Origin: Rhodobiaceae bacterium
GTDB taxonomy: Bacteria; Pseudomonadota; Alphaproteobacteria; Parvibaculales; Parvibaculaceae
Reading direction: 5' to 3'
Assembly (NCBI GenBank): GCA_021404525.1
Contig: JAAWWE010000002.1
Location: forward strand, 1 to 64,000
DNA: 64,000 nucleotides
Made by a program: the position numbers and the translations under genes. This document shows positions 47,300 through 56,024 of the stretch, in pieces. The notes below the pieces were generated by a model. That model had not been told where the DNA came from. It made no database searches and saw only the letters and a list, made by a program, of their open reading frames with translations. Each line of letters starts with the position of its first letter. Position 1 is the first letter of the stretch.

Positions 47300-47866
47300 T
47301 TACGCGCTCAGAGCCTTGTCAATCAGGATCTCAGCTGCCGATCGTGCGGACTCGATGGCGAGCTCTCTGTTGGTAACCTGCGCGGTGACAATCGCCCCTT
47401 CAAGCAAAAGCGACAGCTGATTGCCAAGGTTGGTGTAGTCGGCAGCACCAGCATCTTTTGCCAACCGCACAATGAAGTCCGTCATTTGCATTTTGAAATC
47501 GCGACAGGCACTGCGGATGGGCGTATCAGCCTTGGAATACTCGCCCACAGCGTTGATGAAGACACATCCGAAAAAGCTCGGTGTTTCAAACCACGCCTCA
47601 GCGACGTCGAACACTGCCATCAGACGACCGCGGGGGTCGGACGAGGCTTGCTCGACCTGACGCATGAAGTGGTTGCGGAAGCTGCCGTCATGGTCCTTCA
47701 ACACAGCGAGAATGAGCTCGTCCTTTGACCTGAAATGCGTATAGAGCGTCTTCTTTGAGACACCGGCCTCTCCCAGAATTCTGTCGATGCCGGTGCCGTG
47801 GAAACCATGCTCCATGAACAGGTCACGAGCGACGGTCATCAAATGGTCTCGCCGACTTTGAGGCAT
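47300..47866 (-). CDS. TetR-family transcriptional regulator
   Basis: 188 residues from ATG 47866 (MPQSRRDHLMTVARDLFMEHGF), which has CGGAGA upstream; a farther ATG at 47959 adds a non-conserved leader. Helix-turn-helix about 22-52 (GIDRILGEAGVSKKTLYTHFRSKDELI). The ligand domain contains a FFGCVFINAVGEY segment with one Cys, seen in AcuR/YcdC-like members. It may regulate the neighbouring MATE pump or the divergent YHS-protein gene; no clean palindrome decides this. Confidence 0.88.
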   Translation of the reverse strand: MPQSRRDHLMTVARDLFMEHGFHGTGIDRILGEAGVSKKTLYTHFRSKDELILAVLKDHDGSFRNHFMRQVEQASSDPRGRLMAVFDVAEAWFETPSFFGCVFINAVGEYSKADTPIRSACRDFKMQMTDFIVRLAKDAGAADYTNLGNQLSLLLEGAIVTAQVTNRELAIESARSAAEILIDKALSA

Positions 47867-48128
47867 GAAGTTTCTCCGGAACAGATTGGTTTCCAAAAAT
47901 ATAGGTAGTCGGTGCCAAATGTCGATCACATGGCTGTGAGATTTAAGGTGGATGTCCAAAAATCATCCTAAAAACAGATAGTTATGCCAATTTCGACAGG
48001 TTGCGGCGTGCCTTGAACAAGGACACAGGACTGTCTATCTCTGATCGCAAGGAAACAGATCTGTTTCCCTTCATGGAGTTTCCACCGGCTTGGGGCCGGG
48101 GAGCTGAACCAAGTCAAGGAGAAGACCC

Positions 48129-48587
48129 ATGGTATCTTTCAAAGCATTCTTCACGGCGGCCGCTGCCGCCTTCCTCCTGCTGGGGGCCCAGGTTGCCCAG
48201 GCAGCTGATGGTCACTCAACAGTCGGCGTCGCGGGATATGACCTTGTTTCCTATCACGCCAATCCGAAGCCGCTCCGCGGGAATGGCCACAATGTCTCTG
48301 TTCATGACGGCGTGACCTATCTCTTCGCAAACGCTGAAAACAAAGCAACCTTCGATGCGGATCCAGCGAAATTCCTGCCAGCCTATGGTGGCTATTGCGC
48401 ATTCGGCGTTTCCGTCGGCAAGAAATTCTTCGGAGACCCAGAAGTGTGGCGCATCGTTGATGATCGTCTGTACCTGAACCTCGACGCAAAGATCCAGGAC
48501 CTGTGGCTGCAGGATGTACCAGGCAAGATCGCCACGGCTGATGAGCTTTGGGTGCAAATCGAAGACACACCTGCAAGCGAACTTTAA
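48129..48587 (+). CDS. Exported YHS-domain protein
   Basis: 152 residues. A signal peptide (cleavage near AQVAQA-ADGHS) is followed by the YHS core AGYDLVSYHANPKPLRGN...YLFANAENKATFDADPAKFLPAYGGYCAFG. The YGGYC cysteine is likely a metal or redox ligand. YHS domains bind metals in copper ATPases and related proteins, and stand-alone exported forms are widespread without a fixed role. AAGGAGAA lies upstream; a strong terminator follows. Confidence 0.9.
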   Translation: MVSFKAFFTAAAAAFLLLGAQVAQAADGHSTVGVAGYDLVSYHANPKPLRGNGHNVSVHDGVTYLFANAENKATFDADPAKFLPAYGGYCAFGVSVGKKFFGDPEVWRIVDDRLYLNLDAKIQDLWLQDVPGKIATADELWVQIEDTPASEL

Positions 48588-48610
48588 TCAAGACGCTTCA
48601 TGCAAATGGA

Positions 48611-48639
48611 AACGCCCGGCCATAGGCCGGGCGTTTTTT
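48611..48639 (+). terminator. Terminator after the YHS gene
   Basis: AACGCCCGGCC ATA GGCCGGGCGTT with trailing Ts. Read from the other strand it ends the M20 peptidase transcript less well (AA only). Confidence 0.92.
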
Positions 48640-48660
48640 CATGTAGGATTTAGTACCGGT

Positions 48661-50124
48661 CTATTTGCTGCCGCGCTCAATGAGCCGGACATAGAACTGA
48701 ACAGCTTTGCCCATATTCTCAACAGTGATGCGTTCATTGGTGCCATGAAAGCGGCTTGTGTCATTGGGACCAAGAACAATCGGGATGAAGCGATAGACAT
48801 TGTCTGACACCAGCTCAAACTGACGAGCGTCGGTGCCGCCGACAACAAGGTTCGGCGCAACTACCGCCCCCTCAAATGTATCCCGAATGGTTTGGGAAAG
48901 GATCTGATAGCCATCAGACTCTGTGCTCGAAACCGCACTCGCTTCCCGGCCCGGGTTGAACACGGACACTTTGACATTTTCATCGTCAATCGCCGCTGTT
49001 ACGTGAGCCACAATGCTCTCAACTGTGTCGCGAGGGTGGATCCGAAAATTGACCTTGGCGCTGGCTGAGTGCGGCAACACGTTCTCTTTGACGCCTGCAT
49101 TGATCAGCGTTGGCGCGATGGTGGTCGCCATTGCAGCGGCCATTGTCGGGTTGCTCCGCAGATTAGCTTCCACCAGCGATCCGGTGAGCCAGCGGTTGGC
49201 AAGCGCAAAGCGCAGCCCGAAAGGCGTTGACGGTGCAATTGCATCCAGCATGTCTGCCACCGGGCCTTCAATGCCGCCGGAGAACGGGGTGTTTTCCAAA
49301 CGGTCAATCGCCGTTGCCAGGCGGCCAATGGCGGTCGCACCCGGGGGCATGGAGGAATGTCCACCAGGAGCGGAGGCCGTCAGGTCGAGGGTGACGTATC
49401 CCTTCTCGGCAATGCCCACAAGCGCAACTGGACTGTCGACGCCTGGAACGAGACCGTCTGCGACCACGCCGCCTTCATCTGCCACCCAATGCAGGCGAAT
49501 GCCACGCTCCTGAAGAAGCGGCGCCATTTTCTGAGCGCCGCTGGGGCCGCCGACTTCTTCATCATGACCAAAGAAGAAATGAACCGTCCGACGAGGCTGG
49601 TAGCCTTGTGCCGCCAGATGTTCGGCGCCTTCAAGGATTGCAATCAAAGACCCCTTATCGTCAATCGCACCACGGCCCCAGATAAAGCCGTTTTCAACTT
49701 TGCCGGAGAAGGGGTCTTCCTCCCAATCCTTCATCGTGCCGGGAGCGATCGGCACCACATCCATGTGGGACATAAGCAAAATGGGCTCAAGCGATGGATC
49801 TCTCCCCTCCCAGGTATAGAAGAGCGAGTACTTGCTGATCACTTCACGTGACGCAACGCGGTGAAAGGCGGGGTAGGTTGTCTCTGCCCAATTCCGAAAG
49901 TCGACAAAGGGAGCGCGCTTTTCTTCCCGGGCAAACTGAGTTGACAGCGTTTCGAACTGGATAGCCTCTCCCAACCGGTTAGCAGCGGCTTCCGCATCAA
50001 TCGCGACCGGATCTGCGGATGCAGATGACGATGCGTCTGGTCCAGACAGAGTCAGAGTGCGAACCAGCGCGACCGCTATGACCAGGACCACAAGTCCAAC
50101 CAGAATGAGCCCGATGCGTTTCAT
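48661..50124 (-). CDS. M20-family metallopeptidase, PM20D1/carboxypeptidase S-like
   Basis: 487 residues. The N-terminal membrane anchor or signal (RIGLILVGLVVLVIAVALV) puts the enzyme in the periplasm. Zinc ligands: H in LLMSHMDVVP, D in WGRGAIDDKGS, catalytic E pair in HDEEVGG, D in HWVADEG and a late H in RFHGTNERI. The lid domain occupies the middle (about 230-350). Hydrolyses or condenses N-acyl amino acids or peptides; mammalian PM20D1 makes N-acyl amino acids. Monocistronic, no link to its neighbours. Confidence 0.92.
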   Translation of the reverse strand: MKRIGLILVGLVVLVIAVALVRTLTLSGPDASSSASADPVAIDAEAAANRLGEAIQFETLSTQFAREEKRAPFVDFRNWAETTYPAFHRVASREVISKYSLFYTWEGRDPSLEPILLMSHMDVVPIAPGTMKDWEEDPFSGKVENGFIWGRGAIDDKGSLIAILEGAEHLAAQGYQPRRTVHFFFGHDEEVGGPSGAQKMAPLLQERGIRLHWVADEGGVVADGLVPGVDSPVALVGIAEKGYVTLDLTASAPGGHSSMPPGATAIGRLATAIDRLENTPFSGGIEGPVADMLDAIAPSTPFGLRFALANRWLTGSLVEANLRSNPTMAAAMATTIAPTLINAGVKENVLPHSASAKVNFRIHPRDTVESIVAHVTAAIDDENVKVSVFNPGREASAVSSTESDGYQILSQTIRDTFEGAVVAPNLVVGGTDARQFELVSDNVYRFIPIVLGPNDTSRFHGTNERITVENMGKAVQFYVRLIERGSK

Positions 50125-50354
50125 ATTAACCCCCAGTTGCGCCTCTTCAGGGCGCCGAAATTATGTTCAGCAGCGTTTCTCCTGCCTGTGCAGTCGATTG
50201 AGCATTCTTGCGCGCTTCCTGTCAAATGGGAGCTTTCTGCCAGGGCGGATCGCCCGCTATAGTCAAGTCTTTGACGGCACGTCATAATTCGGACCAAATA
50301 ACCCTCTAGTTCGGGCGGCTAGAGCAAGGAACAAGAAGAAGGATTAAGGGGCAT

Positions 50355-51050
50355 ATGCCGACGATTGCACTGGTCGATGATGATCAGAATATTTTGACCT
50401 CCGTGACCATGGCATTTGAGGCCGAAGGGTTTCACGTTCAGACATATACGGATGGCGCGGCCGCTCTTGCAGGGCTTGGCGCCAACCCACCAGATGTTGC
50501 CGTCTTTGATATCAAGATGCCACGGATGGATGGCCTGGAGCTGCTGCGCAGGCTTCGCCAGAACTCGGAGCTTCCTGTTATCTTCCTGACGTCCAAAGAC
50601 GAAGAGATTGATGAAATGTTCGGCCTCAAAATGGGGGCGGACGACTACATCAAAAAGCCTTTCTCCCAGCGTTTGCTGGTTGAGCGTGTGAAGGCGGTCA
50701 TGCGTCGCACGAAGGCGCGTGCGGAAGAACCGGTGCAGGGCGCCAAGGGTGACCTTCTGGAGCGCGGCAATCTTGTTATGGATCCGGACCGCCATGTCTG
50801 CCGATGGAACAATGAACCTGTGACGTTGACAGTTACGGAGTTTCTTATCCTTCAGGCACTTGCGCAGCGCCCGGGATACGTCAAAAGCCGCGACCAGTTG
50901 ATGGACGCTGCCTATGATGACCAGGTCTATGTGGATGACCGGACCATCGACAGTCACATCAAACGGTTGCGCAAAAAATTCAAACAGGCAGATGATGATT
51001 TCGATGCCATCGAAACCCTGTATGGGGTTGGGTACCGATACAAAGAGTGA
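50355..51050 (+). CDS. chvI: Two-component response regulator ChvI
   Basis: 231 residues: receiver domain (phospho-acceptor D52 in [10 protein letters not shown], switch K in YIKKPFSQ) and OmpR-type winged helix ([31 protein letters not shown]). In Rhizobiales it responds to acid and envelope stress with ChvG, and controls exopolysaccharide, motility and central carbon genes such as pckA. Followed by chvG after 62 bp, then hprK, the standard alphaproteobacterial order. Confidence 0.95.
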   Translation: MPTIALVDDDQNILTSVTMAFEAEGFHVQTYTDGAAALAGLGANPPDVAVFDIKMPRMDGLELLRRLRQNSELPVIFLTSKDEEIDEMFGLKMGADDYIKKPFSQRLLVERVKAVMRRTKARAEEPVQGAKGDLLERGNLVMDPDRHVCRWNNEPVTLTVTEFLILQALAQRPGYVKSRDQLMDAAYDDQVYVDDRTIDSHIKRLRKKFKQADDDFDAIETLYGVGYRYKE

Positions 51051-51111
51051 TCGACCGGCTCTGGCGCGCGTTTCTTGAAACGCGCTGGGCAGGTTTGGGA
51101 AATTTGATGCC

Positions 51112-52959
51112 ATGATGCGCGGAGAAGAGCAGCCAGACAAAGCGAGCGCCGGGCGTGGCGTCTTGCTTGCCATGAGGGCAGGCATTGCTGGCTTTGCAGC
51201 AAGCATGCGTCGCGCGACGCACATGTTTTCTGATGCCTTCCTTTGGGCGTTCAGGGGCATTGTGGCGGGCAACCGTTTCTCAAGTCTCACTCGCCGCATC
51301 GTTGTCTTTCAGGTTGTGGCACTGCTCGTTCTTGTTGCAGGTGTGCTCTATCTCAACCAGTTTCGCCAAGGCTTGATCGATGCGCGCAAACAAGCGCTGC
51401 TGGTGCAGGCGGAGATTATTGCCGGGGCAGTAGCCGAAACGGCGGCGGGCACGCTTGAAGCTGAAGTGATCGACCCGCTCGCCGAACTCGAGAAGAGGGA
51501 TCAATGGGTTGATCCGGATCTGGAATATCAGGACCGCGATGTGCCCATCAGCGCGACAGCCGCGGCGCCCGTTCTGCGGCGTCTTATTCTTCCCACGCAA
51601 ACCCGCGCGCGTCTTTACGACAAGGATGGATGGCTCATCCTTGATAGTCGCCAGTTGACGGCCTCCGGTCAGATTGTCGCGTTTGAATTGCCACCTGTCG
51701 GCGGCGCCGAGGACCAAGGCTGGACCGTGCAGGTGATGGCTTGGTTGCGCTCCTTTGCGCCAGGTCCTGATTATGAACGCTATTTGGAGGCGGGTAGCCA
51801 GAACGGTCGCATTTATGATGAGGTAAACCTCGCCCTCGGCGGCTTTAGCGCCACCATGGAGCGGATGAATGACCGCAGCGAACTGATTGTCTCGGTTGCG
51901 GTGCCGGTTCAGCGCTTTCGGGCAGTGCTTGGTGTTTTGATGCTTTCCACGGAGGGCGGTGACATTGATGCGATCGTGCAAGCTGAAAGGCTTGCCATTG
52001 TTGAAGTGTTTTTGATCGCACTTGGCGTTGCGATCCTTTTGTCCGTTGTCTTGGCAGGCACCATCGCCGAACCGGTGAGGCGTTTGGCTGAAACCGCAGA
52101 ACGTGTCGCGGAGGGTGTCACGGAGCGGGTGGAAATACCTGACTTCACGGATCGTCGTGACGAGATCGGCGATCTGTCCGGCGCGCTGCGGGGCATGACC
52201 GACGCCCTCTATGCGCGGATCGATGCCATTGAGGCTTTCGCGGCAGATGTCTCGCACGAATTGAAAAACCCTCTCACGTCTGTTCGGTCAGCAGTGGAAA
52301 CGCTGAGCATCGTCAAGGATGAGGCCGCGCGTGAAAAACTCATGGGCGTTATTCAACACGACATACGGCGTATTGACCGGCTGATTAGTGACATCTCCGA
52401 AGCATCCCGTTTGGATGCAGAGCTCTCACGAGAGGAGTTGGTCCCTTTCAATGTGGCGAACCTGGCAGAGACCATTGTGGACTTGTTCAATACAACAGGG
52501 ACGAAGGACGGCCAGTCGGTGCGTCTGGAGGTGCAGGAGGTTCCCGATCGCCTGGCATTTGATAGCCGCGGCACCGATAGCCGGATCGGACAGGTTCTGC
52601 GCAACCTGATCGACAATGCGCTCTCATTCAGCCCGGAGCAGGGTGTGGTGACACTGCAGGTAGCACGTATCGGGGACAATGTGTTGGTCTCTGTCGAAGA
52701 TGAAGGCCCGGGCGTGCCCGAAGACAGTCTGGAAAAAATCTTTGAACGGTTTCATACCGATCGGGAAGGAGAGTTCGGTCGTCATTCAGGACTGGGGCTC
52801 TCGATTTCCAAGCAGATTGTGCTCGCGCATCGTGGAGCCATCTATGCAGAGAACCGAGATGAAGGTGGTGCGCGTTTTGTTGTTGAATTGCCTGCAGCGC
52901 GCAGACCAGATGCCAAGCCGGTCCCAAAAGATCCCCCAAAGCCGAGCAAAGAAACGTGA
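51112..52959 (+). CDS. chvG: Sensor histidine kinase ChvG
   Basis: 615 residues, ATG 51112. Cytoplasmic ~60-residue N-terminus, TM1 (about 64-86), large periplasmic sensor (about 90-300), TM2, HAMP, HisKA with H382 (DVSHELKNPLTSV), and HATPase_c with N box (LIDNAL), G1 (DEGPGVP) and G2 (GLGLSISKQI). In relatives the periplasmic inhibitor ExoR holds ChvG off; no exoR gene is in the window. The stop overlaps the GTG start of hprK by four bases, so the kinase of HPr is co-translated with the sensor. Confidence 0.94.
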   Translation: MMRGEEQPDKASAGRGVLLAMRAGIAGFAASMRRATHMFSDAFLWAFRGIVAGNRFSSLTRRIVVFQVVALLVLVAGVLYLNQFRQGLIDARKQALLVQAEIIAGAVAETAAGTLEAEVIDPLAELEKRDQWVDPDLEYQDRDVPISATAAAPVLRRLILPTQTRARLYDKDGWLILDSRQLTASGQIVAFELPPVGGAEDQGWTVQVMAWLRSFAPGPDYERYLEAGSQNGRIYDEVNLALGGFSATMERMNDRSELIVSVAVPVQRFRAVLGVLMLSTEGGDIDAIVQAERLAIVEVFLIALGVAILLSVVLAGTIAEPVRRLAETAERVAEGVTERVEIPDFTDRRDEIGDLSGALRGMTDALYARIDAIEAFAADVSHELKNPLTSVRSAVETLSIVKDEAAREKLMGVIQHDIRRIDRLISDISEASRLDAELSREELVPFNVANLAETIVDLFNTTGTKDGQSVRLEVQEVPDRLAFDSRGTDSRIGQVLRNLIDNALSFSPEQGVVTLQVARIGDNVLVSVEDEGPGVPEDSLEKIFERFHTDREGEFGRHSGLGLSISKQIVLAHRGAIYAENRDEGGARFVVELPAARRPDAKPVPKDPPKPSKET

Positions 52960-53414
52960 GCTCCGAGAATGTGCATGCGACCTGTGTGGCGATCAAGGGT
53001 GTCGGCGTATTGCTGCGCGGCTCTTCTGGCGCAGGTAAATCCGATCTCGCCTACCGTTTGATCAACGAGCAGGGAGCATTGCTCGTCGCAGATGACCAGA
53101 CTGTTCTCACAAAAGATGACTCTACACTCCGAGCGACCTGCAAAGAAGGATGGGCAGGTCAACTGGAACTGAGAGGCGTGGGGATTGTCACGGTGCCACA
53201 TGAACAAGAGGCGCCGATCGCGCTGATAGTCGATCTTGTTGACCGCGGCGAAGTGCCGCGTCTGCCTGATCCCACCTTTGTAACGCTCATGGGTGTCGAC
53301 GTGCCTGTCCTGAAACTCCATGCGTTCGACCTATCGACCCCGGCAAAGATCCTTGTGGCAGCCAAGCATCTGCCCCGTTCAGGCTTTCCTGGCGTCGATG
53401 GCCGACTAGGCTAG
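52956..53414 (+). CDS. hprK: HPr kinase/phosphorylase, short alphaproteobacterial form
   Basis: 152 residues, only the C-terminal catalytic domain; the N-terminal domain of the ~310-residue Bacillus enzyme is absent, as usual in Alphaproteobacteria. P-loop RGSSGAGKSD at 21-30, and the capping/signature segment LELRGVGIVTVP. Phosphorylates a serine of HPr in response to metabolites. The GTG start overlaps chvG. The rapZ gene that commonly follows hprK in this group is missing; a mannose-type EIIA gene follows instead after 167 bp. Confidence 0.92.
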   Translation: MSSENVHATCVAIKGVGVLLRGSSGAGKSDLAYRLINEQGALLVADDQTVLTKDDSTLRATCKEGWAGQLELRGVGIVTVPHEQEAPIALIVDLVDRGEVPRLPDPTFVTLMGVDVPVLKLHAFDLSTPAKILVAAKHLPRSGFPGVDGRLG

Positions 53415-53581
53415 CTGGCTTGGCTCGTACTGGTTTTCTGTTTCCGTCTGAATTGGGCGGATTCGCCTTGTTTTTCCGGTGAAAATATTGTCACGATAGG
53501 CGCACCCCAATCAAAGGGGGCCTCAGGCAATCCGGGTGGCTGACCACAAATGGCCCACCGAGAGGAGCAGTACGCGTTAAG

Positions 53582-53989
53582 ATGATTGGATTGGTCCTAG
53601 TTACCCATGGCCAGCTCGCCAAGCAATTTGTCGAGGCGATGGAACATGTCGTGGGTCCACAAGCTCAGGTGATCTCAATTTCGATTGGTCCCGACGATGA
53701 TATGGAGCAGCGGCGGAACGATATATTGGAGGCCGTCGACGCTGTTGATCAGGGCGACGGAGTCATATTGCTCACCGATATGTTTGGTGGCACGCCGTCC
53801 AATCTCGCCATTTCCATCATGGACAAAGCAAAGGTCGAAGTGATCGCAGGGATCAACCTGCCTATGCTGATCAAGCTTGCGAGCGTCCGCGATAGTGTCA
53901 GTCTTGCCGAGGCCGTCGAGCAGGCCCAAGACAGCGGCCGCAAATACATTTCGGTCGCCAGCAAAGTGCTTGCGGGCGAGGGTTCGTGA
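53582..53989 (+). CDS. PTS EIIA component, mannose (EIIA-Man) family
   Basis: 135 residues. The active-site His is H9 in LVTHGQLAK; LLTDMFGGTPSNLA is the second family signature. It has no associated sugar permease (EIIB/C/D) in the window, so it is part of a regulatory PTS that reports carbon or nitrogen state by its phosphorylation, not of sugar uptake. HPr follows after 24 bp. Confidence 0.94.
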   Translation: MIGLVLVTHGQLAKQFVEAMEHVVGPQAQVISISIGPDDDMEQRRNDILEAVDAVDQGDGVILLTDMFGGTPSNLAISIMDKAKVEVIAGINLPMLIKLASVRDSVSLAEAVEQAQDSGRKYISVASKVLAGEGS

Positions 53990-54013
53990 TCCTCAAATCT
54001 CAAGAATGACACC

Positions 54014-54310
54014 GTGAGCCAAGCCAAAAGCCCGCCAGAGGCGCTGAAAAAAACACTGACCATCTCCAATGCCCGTGGTTTGCATGCCCGGGCCTCCGCA
54101 AAATTTGTTCAATGTGTTGAGGGGTTCGATGCGGACGTCCGTGTGTCGCGCGAAGGCCAGACTGTGGGTGGGACCTCAATTATGGGCCTCATGATGCTGG
54201 CAGCCGCCACCGGTTGCACCATTGATGTCGAAGTGGTGGGGGCCGAGGCGGCAGAAGCCCTTCAGGCGTTGGAGGAGCTCATCGCCGACAAATTCGGAGA
54301 AGGCGAGTAA
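54014..54310 (+). CDS. ptsH: Phosphocarrier protein HPr
   Basis: 98 residues from a GTG start. Catalytic H24 in RGLHARAS receives phosphate from EI; S55 in GGTSIMGLMML is the HprK target. It is longer at the N-terminus than enteric HPr by about eight residues. It receives phosphate from a PtsP-type EI encoded elsewhere and passes it to the EIIA just upstream. Confidence 0.94.
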   Translation: MSQAKSPPEALKKTLTISNARGLHARASAKFVQCVEGFDADVRVSREGQTVGGTSIMGLMMLAAATGCTIDVEVVGAEAAEALQALEELIADKFGEGE

Positions 54311-54360
54311 TCCCGCCAGATTTCAGCCTGGAACCGGGGGTCAACAAAGCCTTTATCAAG

Positions 54361-54380
54361 ATATAAAGAATTCTTTATAT
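54361..54380. promoter_or_regulatory. Perfect 20-bp palindrome, probable SahR-type operator
   Basis: ATATAAAGAATTCTTTATAT reads identically on both strands, 107 bp upstream of the ahcY start. From memory, the S-adenosylhomocysteine-responsive ArsR-type repressor SahR of Proteobacteria uses a similar AT-rich TAAAGA/TCTTTA palindrome ahead of ahcY and met genes. The match to that motif is recalled, not computed. The regulator gene is not in the window. Confidence 0.65.
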
Positions 54381-54486
54381 GAGGCTTGAAGTCCCGTCGG
54401 AGCCTTGTTATAGAAGCCCGTCTTAATGCCGCATGGGGGATCCCGTGCGTGACTATGTTTGCACTATCTTCCAGGAGCCGATTGCC

Positions 54487-55776
54487 ATGAGCAACGACTA
54501 TAAAGTCGCGGATATTTCCCTCGCCGATTGGGGCCGCAAGGAAATTGCCATTGCCGAAACCGAAATGCCGGGCCTCATGGCACTGCGCGATGAGTTTGGC
54601 GCAAGCCAGCCGCTCAAAGGTGCCCGGGTTGCCGGTTGCCTTCACATGACCATTCAGACCGCTGTTCTGATGGAAACGCTGACAGCACTTGGCGCCACCG
54701 TACGCTGGTCATCCTGTAACATCTTCTCAACACAGGACCATGCAGCAGCAGCCATGGCAGCTGCAGGCATTCCGACATTTGCCTGGAAGGGTGAAACGGA
54801 AGAAGAGTTCTGGTGGTGCATCGAAGAAACCATCAAGGGTCCTGATGGATGGACACCGAACATCATTCTGGATGACGGTGGTGACCTCACCCAGATCATG
54901 CATGAAAAATACAACGACATGCTCGACGACGTAGTCGGTATTTCAGAAGAGACAACGACCGGTGTGCTGCGTCTATATGAAATGGCCAAAGCCGGCACGC
55001 TCCGCGTTCCTGCTATCAACGTGAATGACAGTGTCACCAAGTCGAAGTTCGATAATCTCTATGGCTGCCGCGAAAGCCTTGTAGACGGTGTGAAGCGTGC
55101 AACCGACGTGATGATCGCAGGTAAGGTCGCTGTGATCGCTGGATTTGGCGATGTGGGTAAAGGCTCTGCCGAAAGCATGCGGAGCCAGGGCGCGCGCGTT
55201 GTTGTTACGGAGATCGATCCGATTTGTGCGCTGCAGGCCGCGATGGAAGGCTATGAAGTCTCCACCATGGAAGAAATGGCACCAGAAGGTGACATCTTCA
55301 TTACCTGTACCGGAAACAAAGACATCATTACCGTCGATCACATGCGGGCGATGAAGGACCGGGCAATCGTCGGTAACATTGGACACTTCGACAGCGAAAT
55401 TCAGGTCGCTGCTTTGAAGAACTTCGAATGGCACAATGTGAAGCCACAGGTTGATGAGATCGAGTTCCCGAACGGCAACCGGATCATTCTGCTGGCGGAA
55501 GGCCGTCTGTTGAACCTCGGCTGTGCGACCGGTCACCCAAGCTTTGTAATGAGCGCTTCCTTCACCAATCAGGTGCTGGCCCAGATTGAGCTGTGGGAAA
55601 ACCATAAGAACTACAAGAATGAAGTCTATGTGCTTCCAAAGCACCTGGACGAGAAAGTGGCCACGCTCCACCTCGAAAAACTGGGCGTGAAGCTGACGAC
55701 GCTGTCTAAGGATCAGGCCGACTATATTGGCGTGCCGCAGGCAGGTCCGTACAAGCCAGATCACTACCGCTACTGA
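54487..55776 (+). CDS. ahcY: S-adenosylhomocysteine hydrolase
   Basis: 429 residues from ATG 54487 (CAGGAG upstream); an in-frame ATG at 54433 adds an improbable leader. Splits S-adenosylhomocysteine to adenosine and homocysteine, keeping methylation running. NAD-binding Rossmann motif [21 protein letters not shown]; conserved substrate segments ...[33 protein letters not shown], and the C-terminal KPDHYRY. A strong terminator follows. Confidence 0.97.
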   Translation: MSNDYKVADISLADWGRKEIAIAETEMPGLMALRDEFGASQPLKGARVAGCLHMTIQTAVLMETLTALGATVRWSSCNIFSTQDHAAAAMAAAGIPTFAWKGETEEEFWWCIEETIKGPDGWTPNIILDDGGDLTQIMHEKYNDMLDDVVGISEETTTGVLRLYEMAKAGTLRVPAINVNDSVTKSKFDNLYGCRESLVDGVKRATDVMIAGKVAVIAGFGDVGKGSAESMRSQGARVVVTEIDPICALQAAMEGYEVSTMEEMAPEGDIFITCTGNKDIITVDHMRAMKDRAIVGNIGHFDSEIQVAALKNFEWHNVKPQVDEIEFPNGNRIILLAEGRLLNLGCATGHPSFVMSASFTNQVLAQIELWENHKNYKNEVYVLPKHLDEKVATLHLEKLGVKLTTLSKDQADYIGVPQAGPYKPDHYRY

Positions 55777-55801
55777 TTCATTCGCGGTTGAAAGTTCGAG
55801 A

Positions 55802-55837
55802 AGCCCGGTCCCCAAAATTATGGGGGCCGGGCTTTTT
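55802..55837 (+). terminator. Terminator of ahcY
   Basis: AGCCCGGTCCCC AAAATTAT GGGGGCCGGGCT TTTTC: 12-bp stem with one G-T pair, then Ts. Confidence 0.93.
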
Positions 55838-56024
55838 CGTGGTCGGGTGCCTCTGTTTTTGTAACGGCTCCGCAATGAACTGTTGCGTATCGGACTCAGA
55901 TGGGTCCCAATGACACTACCTCTCGCAACCACTTGCCCAAACTACTTCTGGGCAGACACGAAGAAACGAAGGTAACATCCTCTAACTGCGGTGATTTTCG
56001 CCGTTGTCGGGGTAGCGGTAACAA

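Noticed and set aside
50319..51299. 326-codon minus-strand frame over chvI
   Set aside because: Opposite strand of an unmistakable response regulator; low-complexity antisense product.
51280..52257. 325-codon minus-strand frame over chvG
   Set aside because: Antisense to the kinase; His/Arg/Gln-rich composition typical of shadows.
54311..54486. SAH riboswitch upstream of ahcY
   Set aside because: I see no conserved pseudoknot-like layout of the SAH aptamer; the symmetrical 20-bp palindrome fits a protein operator better.
54973..55932. 319-codon minus-strand frame over ahcY
   Set aside because: Antisense shadow of ahcY that also crosses its terminator.
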